Shown piece after piece: positions 36,886-64,000 of a DNA stretch of 64,000 bases; positions within the stretch are counted from its first letter, which is position 1, and each line of letters starts with the position of its first letter. The translations under genes were made by a program, and so were the position numbers. This stretch comes from Nematostella vectensis (lineage: Eukaryota; Cnidaria; Anthozoa; Actiniaria; Edwardsiidae). Location of the stretch: NCBI RefSeq assembly GCF_932526225.1, contig NC_064038.1, forward strand, positions 5,876,741 to 5,940,740. The letters are read 5' to 3'. The notes below the pieces were generated by a model that saw only the letters and a list, made by a program, of their open reading frames with translations, ran no database searches and was not told where the DNA came from.

Positions 36886-39800
36886 TTACTTTCTTTCGGT
36901 TCTCATCGGTGTCTTCTCTTTCACTTGTGTTTGTGATTCTTCATTGTTACGTAGATTAAAGCTGAGGTCTGCCAAATGTGGGTCTTTTTGTTCAGCATCC
37001 CAATCAAGTTCCAGTGCTTGGTATGCCTCGGATCCATTTGCACTTGTAGCAGGAGGATTAACGGTATCGTCATGTGCCTCATCGCGAACTTGTAGTAATG
37101 TGCGGGAACGAACTAGAGAGGAAAAAAACATGTGGTAAGAAAACTTCCTGGCTTCAGCAAGTTAAAAGGGTTGTCCCTAAGATATCATAATTAAACCTGC
37201 TTTTAAAGGTTTCCTTCCCCCCAAAGAAAGGGACATTAGGGCCTCACTGTATCAGAAACTTGGCCAATCACTCATATGAAGACACCATTTGGGTATGAAA
37301 AGGGTACCCCTCAGTAGGAGATGGACAATCAAAATGGGTAAAACAATGATTACAGCCACCCCGTCCGAAAAGTCCATTAGCTGGTAGTCAACTGTACAGT
37401 GGTAGGGGCTGCTGTAATAAAGGTTGTTTATAGGACTTAGACAAGGATACAGGATTACACTATCCACAACAGTACAGCATGAAAAAACACAAGTAAGTCA
37501 AACACATTCCACACTTACATATTTCTACAGTTCATGGTCTTACTGCAGGTTGTACGTCACCATATCAGAAGAGTTCAATAATTATTTACCATTTATTGAA
37601 GCGTAGCTTGCAACAGCGTCTTTTGCTGTTGGTGCAGTGTTGATTCCATTCATAGGGAATATAACAAGGCCAAAGGCAAGAATAAGAACCTGCAACAAAA
37701 CAATGGCAAAATAAACCAAAACCTATATTCAATTGCAAAGCTAATCTCAAAACTTGTATAGAATACATAAAACTGGTCTAGTAAAACTCATGACCTTTGA
37801 GCCCTACTGGAAATATAACAATTATACATGCTTGGGTTGATTTAAACACTTCTACTGGCACTTTTATTCTCTCAAGAATATTTAGGGAGTGTTTATCAAA
37901 TAACATGAGAGAGGGGGCAGATTTTGACTCAGGATACCTTAAAAATCCAGAGCCTTCCCCCCCCCCCTCTGCTGGTGTAAAACAACTTTTATGCCCCCTT
38001 TGACCCCCCCCCCCCCCCCCCCCCCCAAAGGTTTCAGTAGAATTCATAGAAAAGATTATTTGCTAAGAGGGCCCATTTTTCAGAGCCCCCTTTTGGGTGG
38101 TTAACATTTTCGCCAAAACCTCCCCCCTCCATGCATTAAATTTGCACTTCCTATGATGATGAAAGTGATGGTGGTGGCGACAATAATGATCAATAATGGT
38201 CAAGATTTCCATAAGGATGGTGGTGGTAATGCTTAATGTGATGATGATGATGGTAAATGACAACGGTTATGCTGAAAAGATAAGACTCACCATCAAACAT
38301 GTTCCAGTCTGTGTCTTTGTTGGGTGAGTTGCAGCAACAATGGCTTGAAGTTGCTTCAGTTGATCCATTAGTGTCCTATGTTAAGTTGATAGAGTTTAAG
38401 AAAACATCTATGACCAATAATGCAATGGAAAATTGTGATTGTGATATATGAAAAAGCTTTTCCTAATTCATTAATTTTACAGTACTTACGAGTTCTGCTT
38501 TTCTAAGTTATCCACTTTCTTCTGCAAACTAGTGTTTTTCTCTGTGCACACTTTCACTCTGAAAACAAGAGAAACAAGAATACAGTAAGTTCATGCTGTT
38601 TTCTTCTAAAGTATGGACAGCTTCTAGCAAAAAAATGAACAGTAACAGCAACCAAATTTGTCTGAAAAATTTTGAGAAACATTAAAAACACTAAATTAAT
38701 AAGCTACTTGGTATTTACAAACATCTGGCAATACCTCATTTCCAGGCCATCAACATAATCTTTCTTTTTTTTTCTGCTCTCTTGTGCTGATTGCTAAATG
38801 AATCAAATAAAAAAAAAGCTTTAAAATATACCTCTACTAGATTTAAACTCTCAGCAAAGTTTCTACCTTATTTTTTATTTTTCTTCGCACTTTCTTGAGA
38901 ACCCTTTCCTCAGCTTTCGTCAAAGAGACGTCAGTAGGAAGCTCCACCCCCTCCTGGGCTAACAGTTTTTTCTCTTCCTCTGTCAGGACAAGTTTGCTAC
39001 CATTCCGAAGAGAAGAATATGTCGTTGGTGTCATTGTGGGTTGTGAAGAGGTGACAGTTGGCTCATTTACGACATTGATTGATGTGGATGTTGTTTGAAG
39101 TGTGTTTACTGTGGTTGATCTAGGTGGGTCTTGTTGCAGCTCTGAAAGCCAGTCTGTTTTGGAAAAAAATAGATGCTTACTGTAGCTTGACTTTGAGTCC
39201 TATTCAGTTTACACCTCCGTGAATGTATAAAATAATAAATAACAAATAAATAATGCATCATTAGTTAAGGGCTATGCGGTAGTCAATTGTTAGGGTGTTT
39301 AAAGCCGCATTGTCACCAGTTTACTTCCGGTCGATTATGTAAAAATATCCGATGATTTTTTAAAAATCATCGGATAGTTTTAAAATATTGGGGTGGGAGG
39401 CACGTGCCCCCGATGCCCCACCCCGTGCTACGGCCCTGTACAGTGACTAAATAATGGCTTGGGTGTAAATAGCTGTTTTAAAAGAAGTTAGACAAGTGTT
39501 AGATGCTAAATTACCTTTTTCATAACTATTTAAAATCTTGAAGTTTGTTTCTTGCAACTCTCAATCACCCTGGTATCCTTGCCAACCGAAGGAGCGGCCA
39601 GTCTTTTAGTCCATAGTTTTGCAAGCTTTCATCAAGTTAAAGCCGCATTGTCACCAGTTTACGTAACAATCTCCGATGATTTTTAACCGAAAACGCGAAA
39701 AATATTTCAAAGTATTGAAAGCAGTGTGTCTATTGGAAGTTTCTTTGAGGATGTGATTGATAATTTAGAGTGGATGGCCTGTTAAATATCTTGGATTGTA

Positions 39801-41251
39801 ATAGATTCTTTTGTTTTTTAACGGTTGAGGTTTTCGTCGGACCTACGGAAGTAAACTGGTGACAATGCGGCTTTAATAGAAAATAAAATAAAATATTTTA
39901 AATTGGATATTTACAAGGTAGGTAAAACTAGGATAGTAGGTGCATACATCCAGAATTTGCTGATCGGGGTCCACAGTCATAGGTATATCATATGGTGAAA
40001 GAATGTTATTTGACAATCTTTTAATAAGAAATTTTAGTCTAATAACCCCGAGAAAACTTTCACTTCAGTTGAATTTGAAAATTTGGTATTTTAAAGTCTT
40101 GATAATTACTAATATCATAAACACTGACAGCGAAGTAGAAATCTGGGTTGCAACTAAAACTTACCATAACCAACATCAATAGCAAAGTCATCTGTTGTAT
40201 GTAAGATGCCCTCTGACGATGTTGTGCTGACCATGTCTGAGTTTATATCAAAATCCATTCCCTCAGGACTGGATGTGAGGAATGAATCAGATGCAGTGCT
40301 GTCGCTACATGGTGATAAGCTAGGTGTTTCATCTACATCAGCTGACGAAAAGGAAGTGTTGTCAATGTCTGCGGACAGGTTTGCAAAGTCTTCCCCAACA
40401 GGATGCAAATTTAGGTTGTCATCAGCGGCAGTGTTAGCATTGAAGAAAAGCTTGATTAACTCGTCATCTGTGAGTTCAGCCTACAACAACAGTAAAAATA
40501 TATGAAAAAAGGAATGCCAATAATAAAAACAGAAACATTAAAACATATATGCAATAACAGGCATACAATGACAGAAAGTACAGCATACTGGTTGCCAAGG
40601 CACACACAAAATATAAATATAATAAAACATATTGCATGTATTCAAGGTTTAATGCTTGTATTAAAACTGTATTGTGTACTTATAAAAAAAACATAGAAAT
40701 TATACTTGGTTTCGCAGATAACTTACATTTGAGTAAGTATGACAATAACACGATACAGTATTACTTGGGGGGCTTATTTGACAATGTATTAAAAAATTTT
40801 TTTTAAGAAAACCAGGTGTTTACTCAAAAAAATACTGCACTTTGAACTCGAAAAACTGGACAGAGCAAGTTATCAGAGTTAAAGTAGTACTTAGTATTAT
40901 TATGTGAACAGTAGTCGTTTCGTGTCAAGGTTTGCTTTGACAACACGACAAGAAGAAACTTGCGGTCTTCCATGAATTTCACAAATCACTGTAAAACTGA
41001 GGTTATAATAGGGGTTTGCCTAAAACGTTATAGCTGTAGTCAATGGCATTTGAGAAAGCCGATGAATTCATTCGAGCAGCGGTACAAAGTCCAATATGAA
41101 TATGGCGGGCGCTTTTCTTTCAAACTCAACTCACCAAGTTCGCGATTGTTTCCTTCAAACTAGCGTCTTTTTCCAAGTCAACCAGTTCTTCTTCAGGTTT
41201 TGCATAGAGGTGATCTAGTGCCACTGTCGATCTGATGCTTTCCACGACCAT
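36886..41251 (-). CDS. CREB3L: CREB3/OASIS-type membrane-bound bZIP factor
   Basis: Eight coding exons, all in phase: 41251-41135, 40480-40165, 39153-38867, 38793-38735, 38558-38490, 38375-38291, 37689-37590, 37112-36886; 419 residues. The N-terminal 200 residues are acidic and Ser/Thr-rich (activation region). Then comes the family-specific block [19 protein letters not shown], the basic region [20 protein letters not shown] and [12 protein letters not shown] (about 222-258), a leucine zipper to about 290, the conserved TQTGTC, one membrane span (about 307-323, [15 protein letters not shown]) and a roughly 95-residue lumenal tail. RTLL at 348-351 fits an S1P-type RxxL cleavage site. These proteins are anchored in the ER, move to the Golgi on stress or cargo load and are cut by S1P/S2P so the bZIP half enters the nucleus. 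Donors are GTGAGT or GTAAGT at most exons. Which vertebrate paralogue (CREB3, CREB3L1-4) it matches cannot be settled here. Confidence 0.95.
38003..38027. repeat. Poly-C tract in a CREB3-like intron
   Basis: An uninterrupted run of about 20 C between exons 7 and 6, after a shorter C run at about 37960. Such tracts recur throughout the window and are probably polymorphic. Confidence 0.9.
39299..39384. mobile_element. Truncated TTAA-flanked MITE
   Basis: Starts with TTAA followed by AGCCGCATTGTCACCAGTTT, identical to the terminus of the complete element at 39637, then a short palindrome (CCGATGATTTTTAAAAATCA). It is interrupted by the inverted 260-bp repeat copy. Confidence 0.65.
39382..39640 (-). 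repeat. About 260-bp repeat, copy B (inverted)
   Basis: Inverted counterpart of 35285-35549, located in the intron between exons 2 and 3 of the CREB3-like gene. It ends exactly at the TTAA that flanks the adjoining MITE. High identity over the whole length is visible by eye, with a few substitutions and short indels. Confidence 0.85.
39637..39876. mobile_element. TTAA-flanked MITE (piggyBac-like)
   Basis: Complete 240-base element: TTAA at each end and perfect 22-base terminal inverted repeats starting AGCCGCATTGTCACCAGTTT. The TTAA target duplication is typical of piggyBac-type elements; a TA duplication with longer repeats is an alternative reading. No coding capacity. It lies in the CREB3-like intron 2. 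Confidence 0.8.
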
Positions 41252-41353
41252 CTTGTGTTCTATTCTGTTGTGGATAGATCGAAGCTCAGTGCATCACTTT
41301 TTCATACGTGGAGAATATAGCATCAACATTCCAAGGGCTATTTTTAGACCCAT

Positions 41354-41360
41354 TACGTCA
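41354..41360 (-). promoter_or_regulatory. CRE half-site in the CREB3-like promoter
   Basis: TACGTCA (TGACGTA on the gene's strand), about 105 bases upstream of the CREB3-like ATG. Confidence 0.4.
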
Positions 41361-41388
41361 CTGGTCAGCGGTATGACTTAAAATGTGG

Positions 41389-41396
41389 TGACGTGG
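41389..41396 (+). promoter_or_regulatory. UPR element TGACGTGG upstream of CREB3-like gene
   Basis: TGACGTGG matches the unfolded-protein-response element recognised by ATF6/XBP1 and related bZIP factors. It lies about 140 bases upstream of the start codon of an ER-stress-type factor, so auto- or cross-regulation is plausible. An eight-base match alone is weak evidence. Confidence 0.42.
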
Positions 41397-41669
41397 CGGG
41401 GATGACAACTGCGACGAAAAGCATTCTGGGAGCATAAACACATTTACACAGAAAGTACGAGCGTTCATGTTCATGTTTGCTATCGCAGAGCCAATTCTCA
41501 ACCCTTCCTCTTCAGTTATATACTAAAAGCCCCCAGATAATTTTTAATCGCAAATTTAGGCACACAAAACCACTCCGTTGTCTTCGGCTGTTGCTCGGGA
41601 ACGACCAAAGGCCTCCGAGGCTGTAAATAGCAACATTTAATTGTTTTCGGCCAAATTAATTCCCAAAGA

Positions 41670-41816
41670 GACAGCCTAGTCCCAGGCGTTCTTATCGAGT
41701 TTCCTGTGGTTGGGTTTCCTGTGGATGGTAAGAATTGTGAGCTCGTCCCAGCCCCAAGGCTACGGTTTATCTCTGAGCACAGGAAACCCGGTAAGAACGC
41801 CTGGGACTAGGCTGCC
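41670..41816. mobile_element. Short MITE with about 38-bp inverted repeats
   Basis: Left end CAGCCTAGTCCCAGGCGTTC, right end the complement of the same sequence; both then read TTA(T/C)C...TTTCCTGTG inward. About 150 bases with almost no unique core. It sits upstream of the CREB3-like gene. Confidence 0.78.
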
Positions 41817-42014
41817 ACAGAGATTATTATTATTTTATACTTTATTTGCTTTCACACAAAGCTTGACAAGACAGAATTCACGAACTTATAGATTGCAAAA
41901 ATCGTTTGACTCTACAATTGAAAAACCTCCGACTGAAATTATCAAATGCCTGTTGTTCCCGAGCATCGTAAAGCACTATGGGATAGGGGATTTTTCCTAG
42001 AAGCACTGTACAGG

Positions 42015-42125
42015 ACCCGAAATGATCCCAGGACCCGAAACGATCCAAGGACCCGAAATGATCCCCAAAAGTACCCAAACTGATCCCGGGACCCGAAACG
42101 ATACCGAGGAGTCCCCGAAATCAAC
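42015..42125. repeat. Short tandem repeat, GGACCCGAAAYGATCC
   Basis: About six imperfect copies of a 16-17-base unit GGACCCGAAA(T/C)GATCC(C/A)A. Confidence 0.75.
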
Positions 42126-42313
42126 CCCACGGAATTGCGGTAATGGACAAAGGGAAAGCAGAAGAAAGCACTTCCAATTCTATAAAGGGTTGACAGCGAA
42201 TCTATTTCTAAATAACATGACTTAAAAAACTTAAATTCCAATACAATACTTCTATTTATTACATTGCCCTGGCGGTAAACCCATAAACAGAGTCTAAAAC
42301 AAATACACAACTT

Positions 42314-42604
42314 TTAATTGCTACTGAAAGGAGTACAACATAAACATAGCACAGCCAAAGCACAGCCTTGCTCAGAACAACCAAACTTTTGACCTTCGAA
42401 ACATTTGCAGTTCCAACACATGACTCTGACACTATAAATCTCTTTTCCGGTAAACATCACCCCTAAAAATCGTCTATATTCATTTGAAAACCAAACGTGT
42501 TTTTCACCACGAAATCCATGTTCACACGAGCGAATATTTACCGACAGCCGGTTTGGCCGAGAAGATGGAATAATAAAAGCACACTGAGTAATGCACTCGA
42601 ACAA
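42314..42604 (-). other. Cys-rich open frame, VWC-like spacing
   Basis: A 96-codon open frame on the minus strand ending in a stop, with no ATG at its beginning, so it would be a terminal exon. The cysteine pattern C-(24)-CWNCKC-(6)-C-(4)-C, preceded by a CEHGFRGEKHVW segment, resembles von Willebrand factor C / single-VWC secreted domains. Neither a signal-peptide exon nor a strong acceptor could be located. Alternative: a decayed fragment or chance. Confidence 0.3.
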
Positions 42605-43107
42605 CCCTTTTACTACCGTTGCAAAATATTAAGAGATGCGGCTTTTGTTGAAAGCAATATGTGAGTTTTGAATTTCCTTATGTAGTAGTGCGTACACCAC
42701 TGCATGATTTCTCTCTATCTCTCTTTACAGGTCTTCCATTCACCGAACACAAACAAACATTTTCCTACGGGAAAGCAGAGGCATGTCTAATCTGTGGAGA
42801 CATTCGTTTATGGCTTGTTATGTATAAATTATTTATACATATCTTAATTGGCTACGGGCCTGAGTGAGATAGCGAATGATCGCTAAGGGTTATTTTTAGA
42901 TCGACTGTCTTACATAGCATAATATGAGCCAATCAAAAGGCAGCTTGTATAAAAAAATTGGATTTGCTCTCATAGCCGAAGAAAGTAAAAGTTCTACTGT
43001 TGAAACGGAGACCCTAACCAAAATCAAAGTTTAAAAAATCGCAACCATTCCCCACAAATATGGCAGCTCCCCCCACCCACCCCCTGTTAAATAATGCCCC
43101 TTCCCTA
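42605..43107. other. Spacer, no gene seen
   Basis: AT-rich spacer. A 68-codon plus-strand open frame (42661-42867) has no recognisable motif. Nothing else supported. Confidence 0.4.
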
Positions 43108-43295
43108 AAGGCCGATTTAGACGATTTAGTCGTATGCGACCTGTCTACAACATGTCTAATCCCTGAACGTACACACTACAACTTTCGTTGTATCGAGCAT
43201 CGTAGCGAAGTCGTAGTAGGCTGATTTAAACTCTACGACTTCAGTTGTAGTAGTGTCGCATACAACTAAATCGTGCAGTCTAAATCAGGTTAACA
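43108..43295. mobile_element. MITE with long imperfect inverted repeats
   Basis: Left arm GGCCGATTTAGACGATTTAG...GTATGCGAC pairs with right arm GTCGCATACAACTAAATCGT...TCTAAATCAGG. The core also contains smaller inverted blocks (ACTACAACTTTCGTTGTA; CTACGACTTCAGTTGTAGTA). About 185 bases, non-coding. Confidence 0.7.
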
Positions 43296-43329
43296 CCGGA
43301 TTAACACATAAAGGATAGCAAAATGGTCC

Positions 43330-44280
43330 TATATTATTTGTATTAGTGTTTTGGTCGGGCTAGAAAATGTGTGTGCCCCCCAGGGCAACTTGCCCTTTTA
43401 CAAAGTCGAGGGACCAAGATTCTACAAAGAAGGCGAGAAACCAAAGCTGCCCCCCCTAAAATTAATTGCGTCAGATGGCAGACCCGTAACCAGGGGCGTC
43501 ACCCCCACTTCCGGTTCGCAATAGACGTGCCAGGAGGTTCTCCTGACGTGCTGTTTGTCAACAAAGCTATAAGGCATACGCGAATTAGATAGAAAAGCGA
43601 ATTAGATAAAAAAAGGCATTCTAGATCACTCTGGTATGTCATAAACCTTTATGTCATTTTTTTTTTGTTTTTGCAGCTAAATACGATACTAAACGTCCCA
43701 TGGATATACTGCAATGGCCAAAAAAAATCCTTTTTGTTCTTTCAGGGATTGTCAGATTTTTATCAGAAAACTCACGCCCCTCCCCGATCCCGGAAAAATT
43801 TTGTCCCACTTTCGGAATTCGCACCCATCCCCCCCCCCCCCCGCCAGCTCCCCACCCCCTTCAAGAAAAATCCTGGTTACGGGCCTGGATGGGATACATT
43901 TAGTTCCTCGGCCTATACTGGAAAATAAAGTCAAGGAAGCGTTCATTTGGTGGAATTGATGGGGCATGCAAAAAGATCTAAGAGGAGTCATAGACTCGTT
44001 ACGTCTTTTTAATTGTGATGGTACGCACCCTATACTTCCCTTGATAGCAAAAGTATTTGAAGCAGAAGCCAATCTCTTTCTCTTTAGGAGGAAAAATAGT
44101 ATGGAGCCAAGTCATAATTTAGTTCGAGAACATTTAGTTCGCCCAACTTACACAGGCCTTTTTCCTTTTGCAAAATTCTTTTCCAACCAAATTTTCGGAA
44201 AAGAAGAATGGAAATTAGCAGGTATGGATGGTCAGATCTTTCCATGTAGTATTTGGAAAGACTAGGTAGAAGGGTCTAAA
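43330..44280. other. Repeat-rich spacer with unassigned open frame
   Basis: Contains poly-C tracts near 43830 and two GGTTACGGG/CCCGTAACCAGGGGCG-type blocks (43480, 43875) that look like decayed MITE ends. A 99-codon open frame at 43966-44265 (plus) is matched by an open minus strand; no domain is recognisable, and it may be a transposon fragment. Confidence 0.35.
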
Positions 44281-44308
44281 TATTTCATGGTACGCCCGAA
44301 ATTCCAGC

Positions 44309-44450
44309 ACTCGATTGGCCACAAGTCACGTGATTGCGTGGGTGGTACATGCGCAGTTCGGGCGTGTCCCAGAGTGCCTTGCAAGTCGGCAGTAAAAGCC
44401 AGGGATCGCCGAGTGAAGAGCAGAGTCTACAACATGGCCGCAGAGAGGTG
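44309..44450 (+). promoter_or_regulatory. CHD1 promoter region
   Basis: TATA-less, GC-richer stretch with an inverted CCAAT (ATTGGCC, 44314), an E-box TCACGTGA (44326-44333), an NRF1-like ATGCGCAG (about 44349) and ACATGGCCGC (about 44433), which fits a YY1-type initiator. This is a housekeeping-type promoter layout. A splice donor (GAGAG|GTGACT) at 44447 would end a short first exon. Confidence 0.5.
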
Positions 44451-45140
44451 ACTTAGTATCGCTCTATCCCGCATCAAATTCCTCTATTTCATGCTTTTTC
44501 GATGCTTTTCACACTTGTTTCTATTTTTGGCCATTTTTTGTTTTGTTTTCTTGTCGTTTTGTGGGCTCAGATGGACCCTTAGTGTTCATTCTCGAGTACA
44601 TTTTTCGTGTGTTCGTTTTGCTCGTTCTCTGTTGGATTTTACAAGCGAAGTTCACAAGAAGAGTCGCCATGTTTAGCTGTTTTTACGAACTGATGCCGAT
44701 TAAAGTGGCTCAGACGCTGGTTTGGCCTTTGAAGTAGCTCAGAAACCTTAATTGTCTTTGCTTAGCTTGATGTTCAGAGCACATGGCCGGCGAAGGTTTT
44801 GTTTCTTTGAACAGAAAAAGCTTTTTACACCCTCCTTCCTTCGTCTTGTAGGTTTTGCTCGAGGGGTAATACCCCATTTGGGCAACTTGAGTGTTGATTT
44901 TTCCGCCATGATGCTTTTATAGGTACCTTGCAAGCTATTCAGGGCGTTTTCTTTTAAGTCGTTTTGACCCTCGTCTTGTAAAAAACCTTCCCTTGGCTTT
45001 ATCGCCCGCAATTTCGAAGGTTTTTCCTTCGAACCTCGAACAAAAACTCCCCCTCTTTTCCCTTGTATATCCTTCTACCATCAACCCCCATCCTTGATCT
45101 CTTTTGAATAAAATTCCCTCGCGTTTTCTCCTAGTTCTTG

Positions 45141-62222
<17,082 letters not shown>

Positions 62223-62509
62223 GTACAGGAAACAGATTAGTTAGAAAGAGCGCATCTTTTAGACTACAAATATCGTCTAAGGGTGCGTTTTTTTTTTTTT
62301 TACTTGTGATTCCGGAATGAGAGTGATTAGAATAGAAAAAAAGCGCGTTCGTTTATCCCGCGTTCCCATTCCGGAATGGAATGAAGGCTACCTGTTGCAG
62401 AATGACTCTAATGCCATTCTGAACATCCACCACCAACCATTCCAGAATAATCGGGGAAAAAAACGCGCCCTAAGGCGGACTACAGTACCGCTCTCGAACA
62501 TGTGGACAT

Positions 62510-62675
62510 ATGTTCGCGAAATTGTTCGCGAAATTCGCGAACACTGTTCGCGAAATTCGCGAACACCGTTCGCGAAATTCCTGAACAACGTTCGCGAAAT
62601 TCGCGAACACCGTTCGCGAAATTCGCGAACAACGTTCGCGAACAGCTGATGTTCGCGAACACAGTGTTCGCGAAC
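62510..62675. repeat. TTCGCGAA palindrome cluster (CHD1 intron 22)
   Basis: About 13 copies of the perfect palindrome TTCGCGAA in 165 bases, spaced irregularly as GTTCGCGAAATTCGCGAACA-type pairs. CpG-rich in an otherwise AT-rich region. The array can form many alternative hairpins; open frames on both strands are by-products. Confidence 0.93.
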
Positions 62676-63046
62676 AGACCGGGACAAACCGTTTGACAAA
62701 CGGGAACTCGTACCGTGTAACCGAAGACTTACAGTACTGATACTCACTTAAAATACATACAGGAGTTCTGCAAGCGATTCAAATAAATTGTTCGTGTAAA
62801 AGTCAGCTGAGAGCTATGGTTATCGTTAAAATCAGAAACAACAAATATAGTTATAGTCTGATATGCGTCGAGTTCAATTATTTGTAGACGATCAAGACAA
62901 GACACTTTCAAGTTTGAGAAATAAAGACGATAAAGATGGCGGATGAAAGCTAAAGCATGCGAAGGATTCGATCGTGGATTTACGAGGGCAGAAACAGGCA
63001 AAAAAGTTAGTTAGTTTATTCTCAAAAGCTTGCCTCAAAGAGGGAA

Positions 63047-63770
63047 GGAATGTCGATCGCTTGATATTCTTCGAAGATTGTCGAATGTGACAACTGCTAG
63101 CGAATACTTTTGAACAGCGGGAAGCCATTTATTTAACAAATACTTGTATTACACACGGGATAATTAATTTGGGGAAGGAATGCCGATCGCTTGATATTCT
63201 TCGATGATTTTCGAATGTGTGAAAACTGCTAGCGAAGAATTTTGAAATTCTATTTGACAAATACTTGTAATAAACACGGGAGAAGGAATGCCGATCGCTT
63301 GATATCCTTCGAAGATTTTCGAATGTGTGAAAACTGCTAGCGAAGAATTTTGAACATCGGAAAGCCATCTCTTTAACAAAGACTTGTATTAGACACGGGA
63401 GAATTTGTTTGGGGAAGTAATGCCGATCGCTTGATATTCTTCGATGATTTTAGAATGTGTGAAAGCTGCTAGCGAAGAATTTTGAAATTCCATTTGACAA
63501 ATACTTGTAATAAACACGGGAGAAGGAATGCCGATCGCTTGATATCCTTCGAAGATTTTCGAATGTGTGAAAACTGCTAGCGAAGAATTTTGAACATCGG
63601 AAAGCCATCTCTTTAACAAAGACTTGTATTAGACACGGGAGAATTTGTTTGGGGAAGTAATGCCGATCGCTTGATATTCTTCGATGATTTTAGAATGTGT
63701 GAAAACTGCTAGCGAATACTTTTGAACACTGGGAAGCCATTTATTTGACAAGGGACTTGTATTAGACACG
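63047..63770. repeat. 240-bp higher-order tandem repeat
   Basis: TGCCGATCGCTTGATATTCT-type units occur at 63051, 63181, 63289, 63421, 63529 and 63661. Spacing alternates between about 130 and 108, making a dimer whose exact period is 240 (63181, 63421, 63661). Unit types differ by ATTCGGA/GAACATCGGAAAGCC versus GAAATTC(C/T)ATTTGACA segments. Minus-strand open frames are repeat artefacts. It lies downstream of the last CHD1 exon seen. Confidence 0.92.
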
Positions 63771-64000
63771 GAACATGGAGTGATATGTGATGACTGTCAT
63801 TAGATGTTATTTATTTTGCTTTGGATGGTAAACTAGCGCGAGCGGTACTCTATGACGCTCTTAATTGCTTCCGCAGTCATAAGCAGTCTGTAAACTTTAC
63901 AATAGAGACAACACAGGTTTGCCTTGTGTTTTTGTTTGTACTTATATTCGTAAAATGCGAGTCTTCCACCTACAAAACCCGCAAAGAAGACATTTATAGT

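Noticed and set aside
40206-40505. 99-codon plus-strand open frame
   Set aside because: Antisense shadow of CREB3-like exon 2.
43752-44265. Open frames on both strands as a transposase gene
   Set aside because: No DDE, helix-turn-helix or zinc-finger motif could be seen; left as unassigned.
62223-62250. CHD1 ending with the stop after RPRTRYRKQIS
   Set aside because: A good AAG|GTACAG donor precedes it, and the family's SANT/SLIDE region would be lost; the gene more likely continues past the window.

Overview
This is animal genomic DNA. It is AT-rich and full of introns, with long gene-free stretches, many minisatellites and many short inverted-repeat transposon relics. Five metazoan genes can be read: an intronless FoxB forkhead gene, a Bcl-2-fold apoptosis regulator, a very small BH3-only protein, a CREB3/OASIS-type membrane-bound bZIP factor, and the first 22 coding exons of a CHD1-type chromatin remodeller. 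The gene set, splice-site style and repeat landscape suggest an invertebrate. I infer an anthozoan cnidarian (a Nematostella-like sea anemone), but the sequence does not prove the species.

Layout. 1-2.9 kb: non-coding, with one unassigned open frame. 2.95-3.74 kb (+): FoxB. 3.7-18 kb: gene-poor, with several tandem repeats. 18-21.85 kb (-): Bcl-2-family gene in two coding exons split by a 3.3 kb intron at the family's conserved site after the BH2 tryptophan. 22-34 kb: mostly non-coding, with a MITE plus a 48-bp minisatellite, a probable two-exon gene of unknown function (24.7-25.5 kb, -), a poly-C minisatellite and a tRNA-like SINE head. 34.2-35.7 kb (+): TATA-box gene for an 81-residue BH3-only protein. 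36.9-41.25 kb (-): CREB3-like gene, eight coding exons, convergent with the BH3-only gene. 41.3-44.3 kb: promoter with UPR/CRE-like elements, MITEs and a Cys-rich open frame. 44.4-64 kb (+): CHD1, running off the right edge. Its introns carry a roughly 60-copy 21-bp minisatellite, two separate tandem duplications that span an exon end and its 5' splice site, a pogo-like MITE, a cluster of TTCGCGAA palindromes and a 240-bp higher-order repeat.

How the genes relate. The Bcl-2-fold protein and the BH3-only protein lie about 13 kb apart and are the two classes that bind each other through a BH3 helix in the mitochondrial apoptosis pathway. The CREB3-like factor, next to the BH3-only gene and tail-to-tail with it, belongs to a family activated by regulated proteolysis at the ER/Golgi. 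The BH3-only promoter has a TGACGTAT site just upstream of its TATA box. A stress-to-apoptosis link is therefore possible, but it is inference. All exon models below were built by hand from splice consensus and reading-phase continuity; every junction in the Bcl-2, CREB3-like and CHD1 models keeps phase.
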